Source of the DNA: Clostridium homopropionicum DSM 5847
GTDB lineage: Bacteria; Bacillota; Clostridia; Clostridiales; Clostridiaceae
Direction of reading: 5' to 3'
NCBI RefSeq assembly: GCF_001263795.1
Contig: NZ_LHUR01000042.1
Coordinates: 1 to 64,000 of the forward strand
Length of the DNA stretch: 64,000 nucleotides
How positions within the stretch are numbered: the stretch's first letter is position 1; the number at the start of each line of letters is the position of its first letter. This document shows positions 15,513 through 24,450 of the stretch, in pieces. Below the pieces are notes generated by a model, which worked only from the letters and a program-made list of their open reading frames with translations, was not told the origin of the DNA and made no database searches. Made by a program: the position numbers and the translations under genes.

Positions 15513-15588
15513 TGGTGGAGATAAAGAGATTCGAACTCTTGACCCCCTGCGTGCAAGGCAGGTGCTCTCCCAACTGAGCTATACCCCC
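15513..15588 (-). tRNA. tRNA-Ala (anticodon TGC), CCA encoded
   Basis: A 76-base cloverleaf. The acceptor GGGGGTA pairs with TATCTCC using two G-U pairs, the D-arm is AGCTCAGTTGGGAGAGC, the anticodon loop CTTGCAC gives TGC, the T-loop is AGTTCGAATCT, and A plus CCA end it. Two G-U pairs in the acceptor stem are not usual but acceptable. A G-U pair in the acceptor stem is also the identity element of tRNA-Ala. Confidence 0.95.
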
Positions 15589-15744
15589 ATAAATTATAAT
15601 CATCCATCGGACGAAAATAATTTTACCACAAAATGCCCTTTAAAAACCTTTTCAGTTGGTAATTTATTTTATTTATTTAACAATAGCTTGTATTTTCACC
15701 TTATATATTGCGTTTTCATATAATGACACACTTGGCTCAGTTTC

Positions 15745-16503
15745 TCAATACATTCCTAAGAAATTAGCCATTCTAATCTTTTGTTCCTCAGATGCAAAGC
15801 ATAATCCAATGGCATCTCTTTCAATTTCTAAAGCTGTATCAATGTCTGTTTCTATTCCAATATTCATTACTGCTTTAGCATATTTTATTGCTATTTGACC
15901 TTTAGAGGCTATTTTTCTAGCTATAGTTAAAGCTTCCTCAAGTAAATTCTCCCTAGGAACTACCTTTTCCACAAGACCTATCTTTTCTGCCTCTTTTGCA
16001 TCTATCATTTCCCCTGTATATATTAGCTCTTTTGCTTTTCCACGTCCGACTAATCTTGCAAGTCTCTGAGTACCTCCAAAACCAGGTATAATGCCTAAAT
16101 TAACTTCTGGATATCCAAACTTAGCATCTTCTCCCGCTATTCTAATATCACAGCTCATAGCAAGTTCACAGCCTCCTCCTAAAGCAAAGCCATTAACTGC
16201 TGCTATAATAGGCTTTTCTAACACTTCTATCTTTCTAAAAAGGTCTTGACCTTTTTTTATAAAACTTCTTCCCTGTTCTGGAGAATAATTTATCATTTGT
16301 GATATATCAGCGCCAGAAGAAAATGCTTCTCCATTTCCAGTTACAATAAGCACATTAATATTATCGTTTTCAGAAATATAGTCCATAGCCTTATTTAGCT
16401 CTAATAAAACATCTGTATCTATAGCATTTAAAACATCCATCCTATTAATACTTAGTATGGCTATATTATTTTCTTGTCTTAATATTATTTTATTAAAATT
16501 CAA
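15745..16503 (-). CDS. Enoyl-CoA hydratase/crotonase-family protein
   Basis: A cytosolic 252-residue crotonase. It likely adds water across the double bond of a short enoyl-CoA such as crotonyl-CoA, as in the clostridial butyrate pathway. The oxyanion-hole segments SSGADISQM (about 62-70) and NGFALGGGCELAMSCD (about 103-118) and both catalytic glutamates (in GGCELA and YPEVNLGIIPGFGGTQ) are present, followed by GRGKAKELIYTG. Length is typical. The start is TTG at 16503 behind GGAGGG. The classical bcd-etf-hbd neighbours are absent, so the physiological role is not fixed. The nearby PHA-synthase-like gene on the other strand makes (R)- or (S)-hydroxyacyl-CoA metabolism worth considering. Confidence 0.88.
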   Translation of the reverse strand: MNFNKIILRQENNIAILSINRMDVLNAIDTDVLLELNKAMDYISENDNINVLIVTGNGEAFSSGADISQMINYSPEQGRSFIKKGQDLFRKIEVLEKPIIAAVNGFALGGGCELAMSCDIRIAGEDAKFGYPEVNLGIIPGFGGTQRLARLVGRGKAKELIYTGEMIDAKEAEKIGLVEKVVPRENLLEEALTIARKIASKGQIAIKYAKAVMNIGIETDIDTALEIERDAIGLCFASEEQKIRMANFLGMY

Positions 16504-16807
16504 TTAAATTCCCTCCTAAATATATGACAGATAAACCATTAAATATTACAGCAAGAATAATGCCAAAATAAATCCTAGATATTTCAAGGCTTCTAGAGTG
16601 TAGTGTTTTCTAAATTTAATAAAAAAGTTACACTAAAACAGCTAAACTATTGATTTTGCTCACTTTGTAGTGTGTATTAATTTTGCTATAACTGTATACA
16701 ATTAGAGACAGTGTCGCAAATATTTTATCCATTTATTTACATTTATTTATTTAAATGTTAAAATTAGTTTAGTAATTTATTTTCCTAAGTTGTAGGGGGG
16801 TCTTTTT
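16504..16807. other. Divergent intergenic region crotonase / PHA synthase
   Basis: About 300 bp between two divergent starts. A possible plus-strand promoter is TTGTAG (16665-16670) with TATAAC (16687-16692) 16 bases later. GAGTGTAGTG and CACTTTGTAGTG segments recur around 16597 and 16661 but form no clear operator. No ORF or strong terminator seen. Confidence 0.35.
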
Positions 16808-17824
16808 ATGTATAAACAATTTTTTCAAGATTTTTTTAACTTTTTTTCTTTAGATAACGTAGAAATCGGCAAAACAGATAAAGAAGTATTTTTTGAAGAG
16901 GATAATGTAAAGGTTTTCCACTACAAACCTATAAAAAGATATTTAAATAAGATACCCGTATTAATCACTTATTCTTTTGTAAATCGCCCCTCGATTTTAG
17001 ATTTAGACGAGGATCGCAGCATGATAAAAAAGCTGCTAGAACTTGGTATAGATGTTTATATAATTGATTGGGGGTATCCTGATCATGTGGACAAATACTG
17101 TACATTAGATGATTATATTAATAACTATATAGATAATTGCGTTAACATCATATTAGCACATCATAAGCTTAAAAAAGTTAATCTTTTAGGAATTTGTCAA
17201 GGGGCTACTTTAAACACAATTTATGCTGCAATTAATCCAAATAAAGTTCAAAATTTAATAAATATAGGCATGCCATTTAAATTCGACATAGATGATGGTT
17301 TGCTTTTTAAATGGAACCGCAATAATAATGTAGATAATTTTGTTGAATCCTTTGGTTTAATTCCTGGTAAATTAATAACTTCTGGAATTATGATGGTTAA
17401 ACCTTTCGAATACAGTATTAGTAGATATATAGAATTTTTCAATAAAATTGATGATGATTCTTCCCTTAAACATCTATTAAGTGTAAACAAGTGGCTTTTA
17501 GATAGTCCTTCTCAACCTGGTGAAATGTATAGAGATTTCATTAAAGATTTATATATAGAAAATAAATTATTTAAAAATCAACTAATAGTCGGAAAACATC
17601 ATGTAAATATTAAAAATATTAAAATGCCTGTACTATGCGCTAATGGAACTTATGATAAGATTGTACCTCCATCATCTACTCGTCCATTTATGGATGCTAT
17701 CAGTAGTACAGATAAAGTATTTATGGAATATCCAGTGGATCATATTGAACTCTTTATACAGAGTGAGAACAACAATGATATGATTCCTTTTATAGCTAAT
17801 TGGCTTAAGTACAGAGATAAATAG
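16808..17824 (+). CDS. PHA synthase-like protein (PhaC, alpha/beta hydrolase)
   Basis: A 338-residue cytosolic protein of the poly(3-hydroxyalkanoate) synthase family, closest in size to class III PhaC (about 350). The lipase-like box is LLGICQGATLN (about 122-132), with Cys as nucleophile as in true synthases. Catalytic Asp lies in ANGTYDKIVPP (about 279) and His in YPVDHIELF (about 313). The PhaC segment VYIIDWGYPD (about 75-84) is conserved. Class III enzymes need a PhaE partner; none is next to it. It could make PHB granules or act as a related acyltransferase. ATG follows GTAGGGGGGTC. Confidence 0.82.
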   Translation: MYKQFFQDFFNFFSLDNVEIGKTDKEVFFEEDNVKVFHYKPIKRYLNKIPVLITYSFVNRPSILDLDEDRSMIKKLLELGIDVYIIDWGYPDHVDKYCTLDDYINNYIDNCVNIILAHHKLKKVNLLGICQGATLNTIYAAINPNKVQNLINIGMPFKFDIDDGLLFKWNRNNNVDNFVESFGLIPGKLITSGIMMVKPFEYSISRYIEFFNKIDDDSSLKHLLSVNKWLLDSPSQPGEMYRDFIKDLYIENKLFKNQLIVGKHHVNIKNIKMPVLCANGTYDKIVPPSSTRPFMDAISSTDKVFMEYPVDHIELFIQSENNNDMIPFIANWLKYRDK

Positions 17825-17929
17825 CTGGATAAAAAATAATCTGATTCTTCCTTTAAATATAAAGTTTCATCTCAACTTTTCGATTAAATATATTACATGG
17901 ATTTTATAGTAAACGAAGGTGATTAATTT

Positions 17930-18598
17930 ATGGAAGTTAATTCTTCAAAAAAAGCAGAGCAATTTATGCAGTTCCAACTTTTGACTGAAATGTTTAAGGA
18001 AGCTGCTGGCGATAACCCTTCCTTCCAACTAATGATGGAGGGACTGCTTCAATCTGTTACTGACAGCAAAGGAAACTTAGATTTTAGTAGATTAGGCCTT
18101 GAGCAAATGGATTTAGATAAGCTTGGATATGCCGCCCAAGAAAGACTTACAAATGTATATAATGATGTAAGTTCCTCAGTTAAATCTGGCAATAGTTCCA
18201 TTGACCAAGCTGTTGAAAAAGCTTCTAGAAAATATGGTATAGATAAAGATCTTATTATGGCAGTAATAAAACAAGAATCCTCCTTTGATCCTTATTCTGT
18301 GTCAAAAGCTGGAGCTGAAGGTTTAATGCAGCTTATGCCTGGCACTGCAAAGGACTTAGGAGTGAATAATCCTTTTAATATTGAAGAGAATGTGGATGGT
18401 GGAACTAGATATTTAAGAGATATGCTTGATATGTATAATAACTCTAAACAACTGGCATTAGCTGCTTATAATGCTGGACCTGGCACTCTTAAAAGAAGAG
18501 GCGTAGATACTGTAGAGGAAATATCTAATTTACCTTCTGAAACAAGAGATTATGTACAAAAGGTCATGAAATACGAAGCTTTATATAAACAAAAATAA
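17930..18598 (+). CDS. Lytic transglycosylase (SLT domain)
   Basis: A 222-residue peptidoglycan-cleaving enzyme. The SLT domain fills about residues 95-215: [20 protein letters not shown] with the catalytic Glu (about 120) in KQESSFDP, then [18 protein letters not shown] and [16 protein letters not shown]. Residues 1-90 form a helical, low-complexity N-terminus without a signal peptide. Export is therefore unclear; similar clostridial proteins are linked to flagellar or spore structures. ATG follows GAAGGTGATTAATT. It is about 105 bp after the PHA-synthase-like gene and might share its transcript. Confidence 0.88.
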   Translation: MEVNSSKKAEQFMQFQLLTEMFKEAAGDNPSFQLMMEGLLQSVTDSKGNLDFSRLGLEQMDLDKLGYAAQERLTNVYNDVSSSVKSGNSSIDQAVEKASRKYGIDKDLIMAVIKQESSFDPYSVSKAGAEGLMQLMPGTAKDLGVNNPFNIEENVDGGTRYLRDMLDMYNNSKQLALAAYNAGPGTLKRRGVDTVEEISNLPSETRDYVQKVMKYEALYKQK

Positions 18599-18606
18599 AA
18601 ATAAAG

Positions 18607-18665
18607 GTGCCAGTCACCGGAGAAAGGAGAATTTCTTAAATTCTCCTTTCTCCGGTGACTGGCAC
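18607..18665. repeat. Perfect 28-bp inverted repeat with GTGCCAGTCACC ends
   Basis: Arms 18607-18634 and 18638-18665 are perfect inverse complements around a 3-base loop. The outer part GGTGCCAGTCACC is a small palindrome of a type scattered in many bacterial genomes. It lies between two convergent genes and could act as a bidirectional terminator, although no U-run follows either side. Confidence 0.75.
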
Positions 18666-18683
18666 TTCTACTCTTAGGAAAAA

Positions 18684-19367
18684 CTAATCCATTGCCTCTT
18701 CTTCATAAATTTTTCTGTATTTTATCATTGATTGTGAAAATAATTCTGCTGATGATGGTGGTGTATAAGTAATAGCGTTTGCTCCAGCTTCTATTGTTTC
18801 CTTAATACTAATATCTGTTGGTCCACCTGTAGCTATTATAGGAACACTAGGGTATTTCTCTCGAATTCCTCTAACGATTTCAGTGGTTCTCTTAGCTCCA
18901 GATACATTAAAAATGTCTGCTCCAGCATTTATCCTAGCTTGAATATCTTCATATTCAGATACTACTGTAACTACAACGGGAATATCTATAGTCTGTCTTA
19001 CCTGTTCCACTACATAATTGGGTGTTGGATTGTTTAATACTACTGCCATGGCCCCCTTAAATTCAGCATCTAAAGCCAAGTTAATAACTCTTTTTCCAGT
19101 AGTAACGCCGCCTCCAACTCCACAAAATACTGGAACATCTGCAGCCATAATCAATGCTTCAGTTATTAAAGGTTGAGGAGTGAAAGGATATACAGCCATA
19201 ATAGCATCTGCATTAGTATTCCTGATAATCGCAACATCCGTACTGAATACTAAGGATTTTATTCTTTTGCCCAATACTATTATACCCGTTGCATCCCTAA
19301 TTACTTGAGGGACTTTAATCATATGACTTCTTAAATTTCCACTAATCTCAGGTGCAAATCTCTTCAT
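18684..19367 (-). CDS. TIM-barrel protein of unknown function
   Basis: A 227-residue cytosolic protein with the strand and loop pattern of a (beta/alpha)8 barrel related to IMP dehydrogenase or ThiE/HisF phosphate binders. Segments: VFCGVGGGVTTGKRVI (about 83-98), VVVTVVSEYEDIQARINAGADIFNVSG (about 131-157) and a C-terminal phosphate-binding-like VPIIATGGPTDISIKETIEAGANAITYTP. Catalytic residues are not evident. The start is the ATG at 19367, preceded by AAGGAGTGAAGGT. A longer reading adds seven residues made of this site. It stands alone. Confidence 0.78.
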   Translation of the reverse strand: MKRFAPEISGNLRSHMIKVPQVIRDATGIIVLGKRIKSLVFSTDVAIIRNTNADAIMAVYPFTPQPLITEALIMAADVPVFCGVGGGVTTGKRVINLALDAEFKGAMAVVLNNPTPNYVVEQVRQTIDIPVVVTVVSEYEDIQARINAGADIFNVSGAKRTTEIVRGIREKYPSVPIIATGGPTDISIKETIEAGANAITYTPPSSAELFSQSMIKYRKIYEEEAMD

Positions 19368-19435
19368 ACCTTCACTCCTTATATACAATTATATATATTA
19401 TATATATATTTTATCATATATATTCAAGTAAGTTA

Positions 19436-20269
19436 TTATTTTATTGTTAAACTTCCTTTTAAATAAGGTGCTTTGCTAAGTTCTTTTGCTGTTGAATAAA
19501 ATTCATATTCATAAGTTCCCTTTTCTAAAGGTAAATCCTTTAAGTTCACTTCATATACTTCACTTTCACCTTGAATAATAGTTTTTTCAGTTACTTCTTG
19601 AATAAAGAGTTTATCCTGTGACCAAGTATATACTAACTTTCCGTCCTTATAAAATTTTATATCGAATCTCTGACCACTAGTATAGGTTAGTGTAACAGGT
19701 TTTTCATTTTGATTTTTAACTTGAACTTTAAGTCTTTCATTATCTATACTTTGAAGCTCATATTTTAAAGGAAAATAAGCTATTCCACCAGTACCATTTG
19801 AACTCTTTTTGCCAATTGTTAGAGTTCCCTCTTTATGAGCTAAATTTGTCAATTCATTTGCAACAAGATAGAATTCATATTGATAATTTCCTTCCTCTAA
19901 ACCTAAAGAAGATAAGTTAATATTATATTCTAGTTTGCCCTTCGCTTCCACTTCTTTTTTAACTATCATTTTAGCAAAGGATTTATCTTTTGAGTATTTG
20001 TATACTTCCTTCCCATCCTTAAACAATAAAAATTCATATTCCTGTGTACTTCCAAAGGTTAGAGTAACCTTATTCTTTAGAGGATTCACTATTGTAATTT
20101 TTAAATTATCCTTATCCTTTTGTTGTGTTACCTTATATATTCCTAAATCGCTATCCTTTTGTTCATCTCCTATCCCACTACTTATATTGGAATTGGCAGA
20201 AGCACATCCTACAACCCCTAGGGTTAAAGATAATGCTAACATAAGTGTCGCTATTTTTCTCATTCTCAT
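19436..20269 (-). CDS. Lipoprotein with two BsuPI-like domains
   Basis: A 277-residue exported lipoprotein. The signal peptide ends in the lipobox LGVVGC (Cys about 22). Two tandem beta-sandwich repeats follow (about 48-155 and 168-277), each with the pattern VTLTFGSTQEYEFLLFKDGK or VTLTYTSGQRFDIKFYKDGK, then a YxWSxDKxF-type strand and an EGxYxYEFY ending. This is the layout of the intracellular proteinase inhibitor family (BsuPI). Here the domains are displayed outside the cell, so the inhibitor role is not established; the fold is also used as a general binding module. ATG follows GGGAGAAAAAG. Confidence 0.85.
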   Translation of the reverse strand: MRMRKIATLMLALSLTLGVVGCASANSNISSGIGDEQKDSDLGIYKVTQQKDKDNLKITIVNPLKNKVTLTFGSTQEYEFLLFKDGKEVYKYSKDKSFAKMIVKKEVEAKGKLEYNINLSSLGLEEGNYQYEFYLVANELTNLAHKEGTLTIGKKSSNGTGGIAYFPLKYELQSIDNERLKVQVKNQNEKPVTLTYTSGQRFDIKFYKDGKLVYTWSQDKLFIQEVTEKTIIQGESEVYEVNLKDLPLEKGTYEYEFYSTAKELSKAPYLKGSLTIK

Positions 20270-20433
20270 ACTTTTTCTCCCTTCTTTATACTTTTTTTTA
20301 AGTTTTTTCTTTTTTTTTATTAATTTGTATCTTCAATAGTATATACGAGATAAACAAAAAAAAGTTTGTAATATTTTTCTTCAAATTTCTACATTTTAGA
20401 AATCTCAAGTAAAACATTACAAAAAATTAAAAG

Positions 20434-20455
20434 AGGAACTGCGTTTACAGTTCCT
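20434..20455 (-). terminator. Terminator of the zinc-ribbon gene
   Basis: AGGAACTG (20434-20441) and CAGTTCCT (20448-20455). On the minus strand CTTTTAATTTTTT follows. Confidence 0.75.
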
Positions 20456-20467
20456 TCGTATTTACTA

Positions 20468-20638
20468 TTATCTGTTGAAGCCTCTTCCATTGTTTCTTTG
20501 TTGCTTTCTTGCTTTTCTGCACTCTGGGCATCTTACAGGTTCATTTTCGAATCCTTTTTCTTTGTAGAATTCTTGTTCCCCTTCAGTAAATACAAAATCT
20601 TTTCCACAATCTTTACAAACTAATGTCTTATCTGCCAT
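20468..20638 (-). CDS. Small zinc-ribbon protein
   Basis: A 56-residue cytosolic protein with two CxxC knuckles, CKDCG (about 8-12) and CPEC (about 37-40), separated by an aromatic, charged segment (DFVFTEGEQEFYKEKGFENEPVRCP split across the two), and a basic tail KARKQQRNNGRG. This is the widespread small 'probable zinc-binding' family of Firmicutes. The basic tail may bind nucleic acid. The start is the ATG at 20638 behind AAGGAGATTTATAAA. A longer reading adds 46 residues that include this site and look non-coding. Function unknown. Confidence 0.87.
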   Translation of the reverse strand: MADKTLVCKDCGKDFVFTEGEQEFYKEKGFENEPVRCPECRKARKQQRNNGRGFNR

Positions 20639-20843
20639 TTTATAAATCTCCTTTTTTCTTAAACTGCGAGTTTCCTTACCATAGGCTTCAACCTTCAACT
20701 GAAAATTTTCTGCACATGATAGCTTAATCGCTATATTTTCTGTAATAATTTTAGCATATCTGAAAATATTATTCAATAGAATTAATACTAAATATTTCTG
20801 TATTTTTCACTATAATCCTGTAATATACTACATTAATAAATCT

Positions 20844-21584
20844 CTATATAAATCCGCCGTCTACAGTGATTACTTGAGCTGTGATATATTTTGCAGAATC
20901 ACTTGCTAAAAAGACTGTAAGCTTTCCAACATCCTCTCCAGTTCCAAATCTCATCATAGGAATTTCCATCTCAAGGCTTTCTCTTTCCTCTTTTGACATC
21001 CAGCTATTCATATCTGTATCGATAACACCTGGTTGAATTGCATTAACTCTTATACCTGATGGTGCCAGTTCCTTCCCTAAAGCCTTCGTAAAAGCATTTA
21101 TTCCTCCTTTTGAAGCAGAATATAGCACTTCGCAGGATGCTCCAACCTGCCCCCACATAGAAGAAATATTAATAATACTTCCAGTTTTTCTATTTAGCAT
21201 ATGCTTAGCAGCACAATGAGAGATATTAATAGTTCCCTTTAAATTTGTATTTAGAACTTTATCAAAATCCTCTTCCACCATATCAATAAAGATTCCTATT
21301 TTAGCAATACCCGCATTGTTTACTAATACATCTATTTTACCGAACTTATTAATTATAGTTTCAACCATATTTTGTGCAAAACTATAGCTGCTAACATCAC
21401 CTTTTATAGATAGACCATAACCTCCAAGGCTTTCAATTCTTCTTATAGTTTCTTCTGCAGCTTTTTCATTACTATTGTAATTTATTATTACAGTCCCTTC
21501 AAGCCTTGCGAATTCTTCAGCAATACTTCTTCCAATGCCTCTAGATCCTCCGGTTATTAGAACTACTTTCCCACCAAAATCCAT
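20844..21584 (-). CDS. Short-chain dehydrogenase/reductase (FabG-like)
   Basis: A 246-residue NAD(P)-dependent SDR, 3-oxoacyl reductase type. The cofactor loop is ITGGSRGIGRSIAEEF (about 10-25), NNAG is at about 88-91, and the catalytic Ser, Tyr and Lys are present (NISSMWGQ and LYSASKGG). The ending FLASDSAKYITAQVITVDGGF is the standard SDR finish. It does not sit in a fatty-acid operon. With the crotonase and PhaC-like genes 4-6 kb away it could supply hydroxyacyl-CoA, but that is inference from neighbourhood only. ATG follows AGAAGGGGTAATC. Confidence 0.88.
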   Translation of the reverse strand: MDFGGKVVLITGGSRGIGRSIAEEFARLEGTVIINYNSNEKAAEETIRRIESLGGYGLSIKGDVSSYSFAQNMVETIINKFGKIDVLVNNAGIAKIGIFIDMVEEDFDKVLNTNLKGTINISHCAAKHMLNRKTGSIINISSMWGQVGASCEVLYSASKGGINAFTKALGKELAPSGIRVNAIQPGVIDTDMNSWMSKEERESLEMEIPMMRFGTGEDVGKLTVFLASDSAKYITAQVITVDGGFI

Positions 21585-21660
21585 TTAGATTACCCCTTCT
21601 TACACAAGTATATATTTAATATACTAATAAATTTATTATACGCTTAAATTTACATTGTAT

Positions 21661-21779
21661 GAAGAAGATTTTTTAGGTGCTAGGTACTAGTTTTTAGGTA
21701 CTAGAAAAGGTTGTTTTGATACGGCAAAACCACAATCATAGCACCTAGTACCTGGTACCTAGCACCTAATTTTTCTTCT
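21661..21779. repeat. Heptad family A palindrome, copy 2
   Basis: The left side has TAGGTGC, TAGGTAC, TAG (21674-21690) and another TAGGTAC TAG (21695-21704). The right side has ATAGCAC, CTAGTAC, CTGGTAC, CTAGCAC (21738-21765). The interior GTTTTGATACGGCAAAAC matches the GTTTTGC..GCAAAAC module of the other copies. GAAGAAGA and TCTTC bound it. It lies between the SDR start and the DUF3793 stop. Confidence 0.75.
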
Positions 21780-21791
21780 AAATATTCTAAC

Positions 21792-22403
21792 CTAAATACT
21801 TTCTACAATCCCATAAGGTTCAACCCCTTCATTTATAAGGTTAATGACCTTCATTTTTATCTCATCATACTTTTTAAAAGTATCTTGTGCCTTCTCTGCA
21901 TTATGGTACACCTTCCAATACCCAAATATTAAGGCTTCTTTATTAGGGTTCTCCATAAAATCTAGTACATCTTCTAATGGATAACCTAAGAAAAGTCCCA
22001 TTTCATGTGGGCAAAATTTCGCATACCTTTCCTTGAGAGTTATAAAAACTTCTTCTAGAGAAATTCCAACTTTATATCCATGAGCAGCTAAAAAATAAAT
22101 ATACTTATCTTCCTTTAAAATATTATCCATTTGATTTTTATCATAGAAAAGTACAGCGGAACTATACTCTTCTTTCTTAAGCTCAAAATATTTTATATTC
22201 AGCTCCTTTCCAATGGAATACTTGTATTTTTCCCAAAAATCATATAGTTTTCTTTTCCCTTGATTGTGAAAAATAAATAAATAGGAAGGTTTATATTTAG
22301 CTATTACTGGTGCCACATTATAGGTTATGGTAGATAGTAAATATTTTTTATCGTCAAAGTTTTCTATGGAACTAATGAAGCTTTCGGACAACTCTTTGCA
22401 CAT
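21792..22403 (-). CDS. DUF3793 family protein
   Basis: A 203-residue cytosolic protein matching the clostridial DUF3793 family. The family-type block is FCPHEMGLFLGYPLEDVLDFMEN (about 133-156 region), preceded by AHGYKVGISLEEVFITLKERY and followed by FGYWKVYHNAEKAQDTFKKYD. Cys, His and Glu in the block suggest a metal or redox site, but no activity is known. Members are often found with iron-, ferrous-transport or flavodoxin genes; none is adjacent here. ATG follows GAAGGGGATATTCAC. Confidence 0.85.
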   Translation of the reverse strand: MCKELSESFISSIENFDDKKYLLSTITYNVAPVIAKYKPSYLFIFHNQGKRKLYDFWEKYKYSIGKELNIKYFELKKEEYSSAVLFYDKNQMDNILKEDKYIYFLAAHGYKVGISLEEVFITLKERYAKFCPHEMGLFLGYPLEDVLDFMENPNKEALIFGYWKVYHNAEKAQDTFKKYDEIKMKVINLINEGVEPYGIVESI

Positions 22404-22504
22404 GTGAATATCCCCTTCACTATTGGTGTATTAATCTTAAGTTAAATTGTTTATATTATATTTTATACAATTTAAAATAATTTAATGCTTTGGGATATTG
22501 AAAA

Positions 22505-22535
22505 AAGCTATGTTTAAAATCTATAAACATAGCTT
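22505..22535 (-). terminator. Terminator of pckA
   Basis: AAGCTATGTTTA (22505-22516) pairs with TAAACATAGCTT (22524-22535). On the minus strand a TTTTTCAATAT tail follows. Confidence 0.85.
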
Positions 22536-22544
22536 AAAATTAAC

Positions 22545-24194
22545 TTATATTTCTTTTATTAATTTTTTTATAGCTTTAATTGCCTCTTCTGGAAGTTTGT
22601 CAATTCCCCCTCTTTCAGTCTCTCTATCCTTAATAAATTTTAATCTGTCGTTCATTCTATCCTTAAGTGCATTCAAATATTCTTTATCCTTCATGTCAGG
22701 AGTAAAGCCTTGGACTTCCATAATCTCCATACTTGAGAAATGATTCCACTTTACGAATTGAGCCTTTTCTTCAACTATTGCTTCTAGAGCACCTAGGGTT
22801 ATTTCTTTAATTACTTTCTTGCCCATGAAATGACCTGTATTTAAAATATAGCATTGAACATTTCTTTTTTCGAATAATTTTTTAAATTTATAGTAATCGT
22901 TGCTCAAAGGATAAGTTCTGAAAGGATTAGCGTAAGGCTCTACTACTAGAGCATCTGGATCTACTCCTGGTGCTAATCTTTCTGCAGAAGTTCTCTTTGT
23001 AGCAAGAGTAGCTCCCATTACTGCAGCTAGTTCAGGGTTATTTATCTTTACTACTGGAGGTAAAGTTGGATCCTTCATAAGCCATATTATAGCATTTACT
23101 GGTTCATTAAATTTGTCCACTCTATTTGGTGACCATAATTTAGATTTTATAGCTCTTCCATTTCCATTTCTTATATCTTCAGTGACTAATACTTTTTTAC
23201 CGTCTTGGTCTAAGGTAATGCCACAATTTTGCGCTGTTATTAAATACTTGTTGTCCTCAGAGTTTAGAGGATAATCTGAAGTTTTATCAAAGTATGAAGG
23301 TTCTAATGCAACAGATGATCCATCTTCTGTAGAAATAATGAAAGCATCATCATGAAGTACCGTTACGTCATATTTTCCATCATGCTTTGCATGAGTTAAA
23401 GTTGACTTTCCTGAGCCTGATAGTCCAAAAACTCCTATAACGAATTTTTTATCTCCTGGTAGATTATATCTCTTTTGTCCTCCATGGCAGGAAGCATATC
23501 CATTTCTATCAGCTGAGCTCCAAGCTAGAGTCAAAGTACCTTTCTTATGTTCTCCAAAATATCTCATACCTAATACTGCTGCACAATTACATTCTGGAGC
23601 AAAAAAAGCTAAGCCGCCTGGATGATCCTGATGCTGCCATTCTGGATCTGAGAAGAAATAAATATCTCCTTCATTAATTTCTTTTGATTGATTGTACATG
23701 TTTAAATATTCTTCAGTTATATATTGAAAATTCAAAAGCCAGTTATACATTATATTTTCATGGCCTTGTGGAATTAATAAATGTGCTCTTATCATGAAAT
23801 CTTCATTAAGTCCTATTAAGGCTTCTGCATGATATAATTTTCTATATCTTGTATTGTAAATAGCCTCTCTTATTTTTGAAGCATACTGCTCTTGGTCTAC
23901 TCCTATTTCTCCTAAAATTCTTCTTGCTGCTGCATAACGTCCTTTAACTGCCCCATCGTTAAAAAGAAGAACCTTCGCATCATCTGGAAGTCCAATCTCA
24001 TTAGGCTTATATACAGGCATATCTGTTACTATAGTTCCCGGAGAATTCTTTGCAAGCTCATAAGCCTCTTTTAATGAATTAATTTTAACTACATTATTGC
24101 CATAAAAGGCAGTCTCTATAGTTACCCTGATTTGTGAAAAAATAGTGTTATTTGAATTTATGCTATCTCTATTAAAGTATTGTTTAGTAGACAT
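22545..24194 (-). CDS. pckA: Phosphoenolpyruvate carboxykinase (ATP)-like
   Basis: Interconverts oxaloacetate and PEP with ATP. In anaerobes it can also run in the PEP-carboxylating direction. At 549 residues it is slightly longer than typical ATP-type enzymes (about 520-540). The kinase-1a loop is VFGLSGSGKSTLTHAKHDG (about 258-276) and kinase-2 is VLHDDAFIIS (about 280-290). Further family segments are DPEWQHQDHPGGLAFFAPEC, LAWSSADRNGYASCHGGQ and the adenine-binding region ATKRTSAERLAPGVD. The ATG at 24194 follows a G7 tract acting as ribosome binding site; an ATG 15 bases upstream overlaps the tract. Own promoter at 24240-24268. Confidence 0.88.
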   Translation of the reverse strand: MSTKQYFNRDSINSNNTIFSQIRVTIETAFYGNNVVKINSLKEAYELAKNSPGTIVTDMPVYKPNEIGLPDDAKVLLFNDGAVKGRYAAARRILGEIGVDQEQYASKIREAIYNTRYRKLYHAEALIGLNEDFMIRAHLLIPQGHENIMYNWLLNFQYITEEYLNMYNQSKEINEGDIYFFSDPEWQHQDHPGGLAFFAPECNCAAVLGMRYFGEHKKGTLTLAWSSADRNGYASCHGGQKRYNLPGDKKFVIGVFGLSGSGKSTLTHAKHDGKYDVTVLHDDAFIISTEDGSSVALEPSYFDKTSDYPLNSEDNKYLITAQNCGITLDQDGKKVLVTEDIRNGNGRAIKSKLWSPNRVDKFNEPVNAIIWLMKDPTLPPVVKINNPELAAVMGATLATKRTSAERLAPGVDPDALVVEPYANPFRTYPLSNDYYKFKKLFEKRNVQCYILNTGHFMGKKVIKEITLGALEAIVEEKAQFVKWNHFSSMEIMEVQGFTPDMKDKEYLNALKDRMNDRLKFIKDRETERGGIDKLPEEAIKAIKKLIKEI

Positions 24195-24239
24195 TAATTG
24201 CCCCCCCATAATAATTTATTCAACTGCAATCCATATAAT

Positions 24240-24268
24240 ATTATGTCACTTTTCAGTTATATTTTCAA
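24240..24268 (-). promoter_or_regulatory. Promoter of pckA
   Basis: On the minus strand TTGAAA (24263-24268), 17 bases, CATAAT (24240-24245), about 45 bp upstream of the start. Confidence 0.5.
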
Positions 24269-24347
24269 TAGTATAATATACAATTTCTTATTTTTTAATA
24301 TATTGTATATTATATTTATTATATTATGAGTCATATTTCAAAAAATG

Positions 24348-24383
24348 AACTGCCTAAAATACATTAAATATTTTTAGGCAGTT
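24348..24383 (-). terminator. Terminator of the YcdB-like gene
   Basis: AACTGCCTAAAA (24348-24359) pairs with TTTTAGGCAGTT (24372-24383); minus-strand tail CATTTTTTGAA. Confidence 0.8.
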
Positions 24384-24450
24384 ATAGTAAATTAAATTTG
24401 ACTTATATAACTATAGGAGGGTTAATAAGGCATAATAAAAAAGATAGTCA

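Noticed and set aside
15398-15607. Open frame across the two tRNA genes
   Set aside because: The region is fully explained by tRNA-Gly and tRNA-Ala, whose cloverleaves are clear. The translation is tRNA sequence read as protein.
22505-22743. Plus-strand ORF reading through the pckA 3' end
   Set aside because: It begins within the pckA terminator hairpin and lies opposite the conserved pckA coding sequence.
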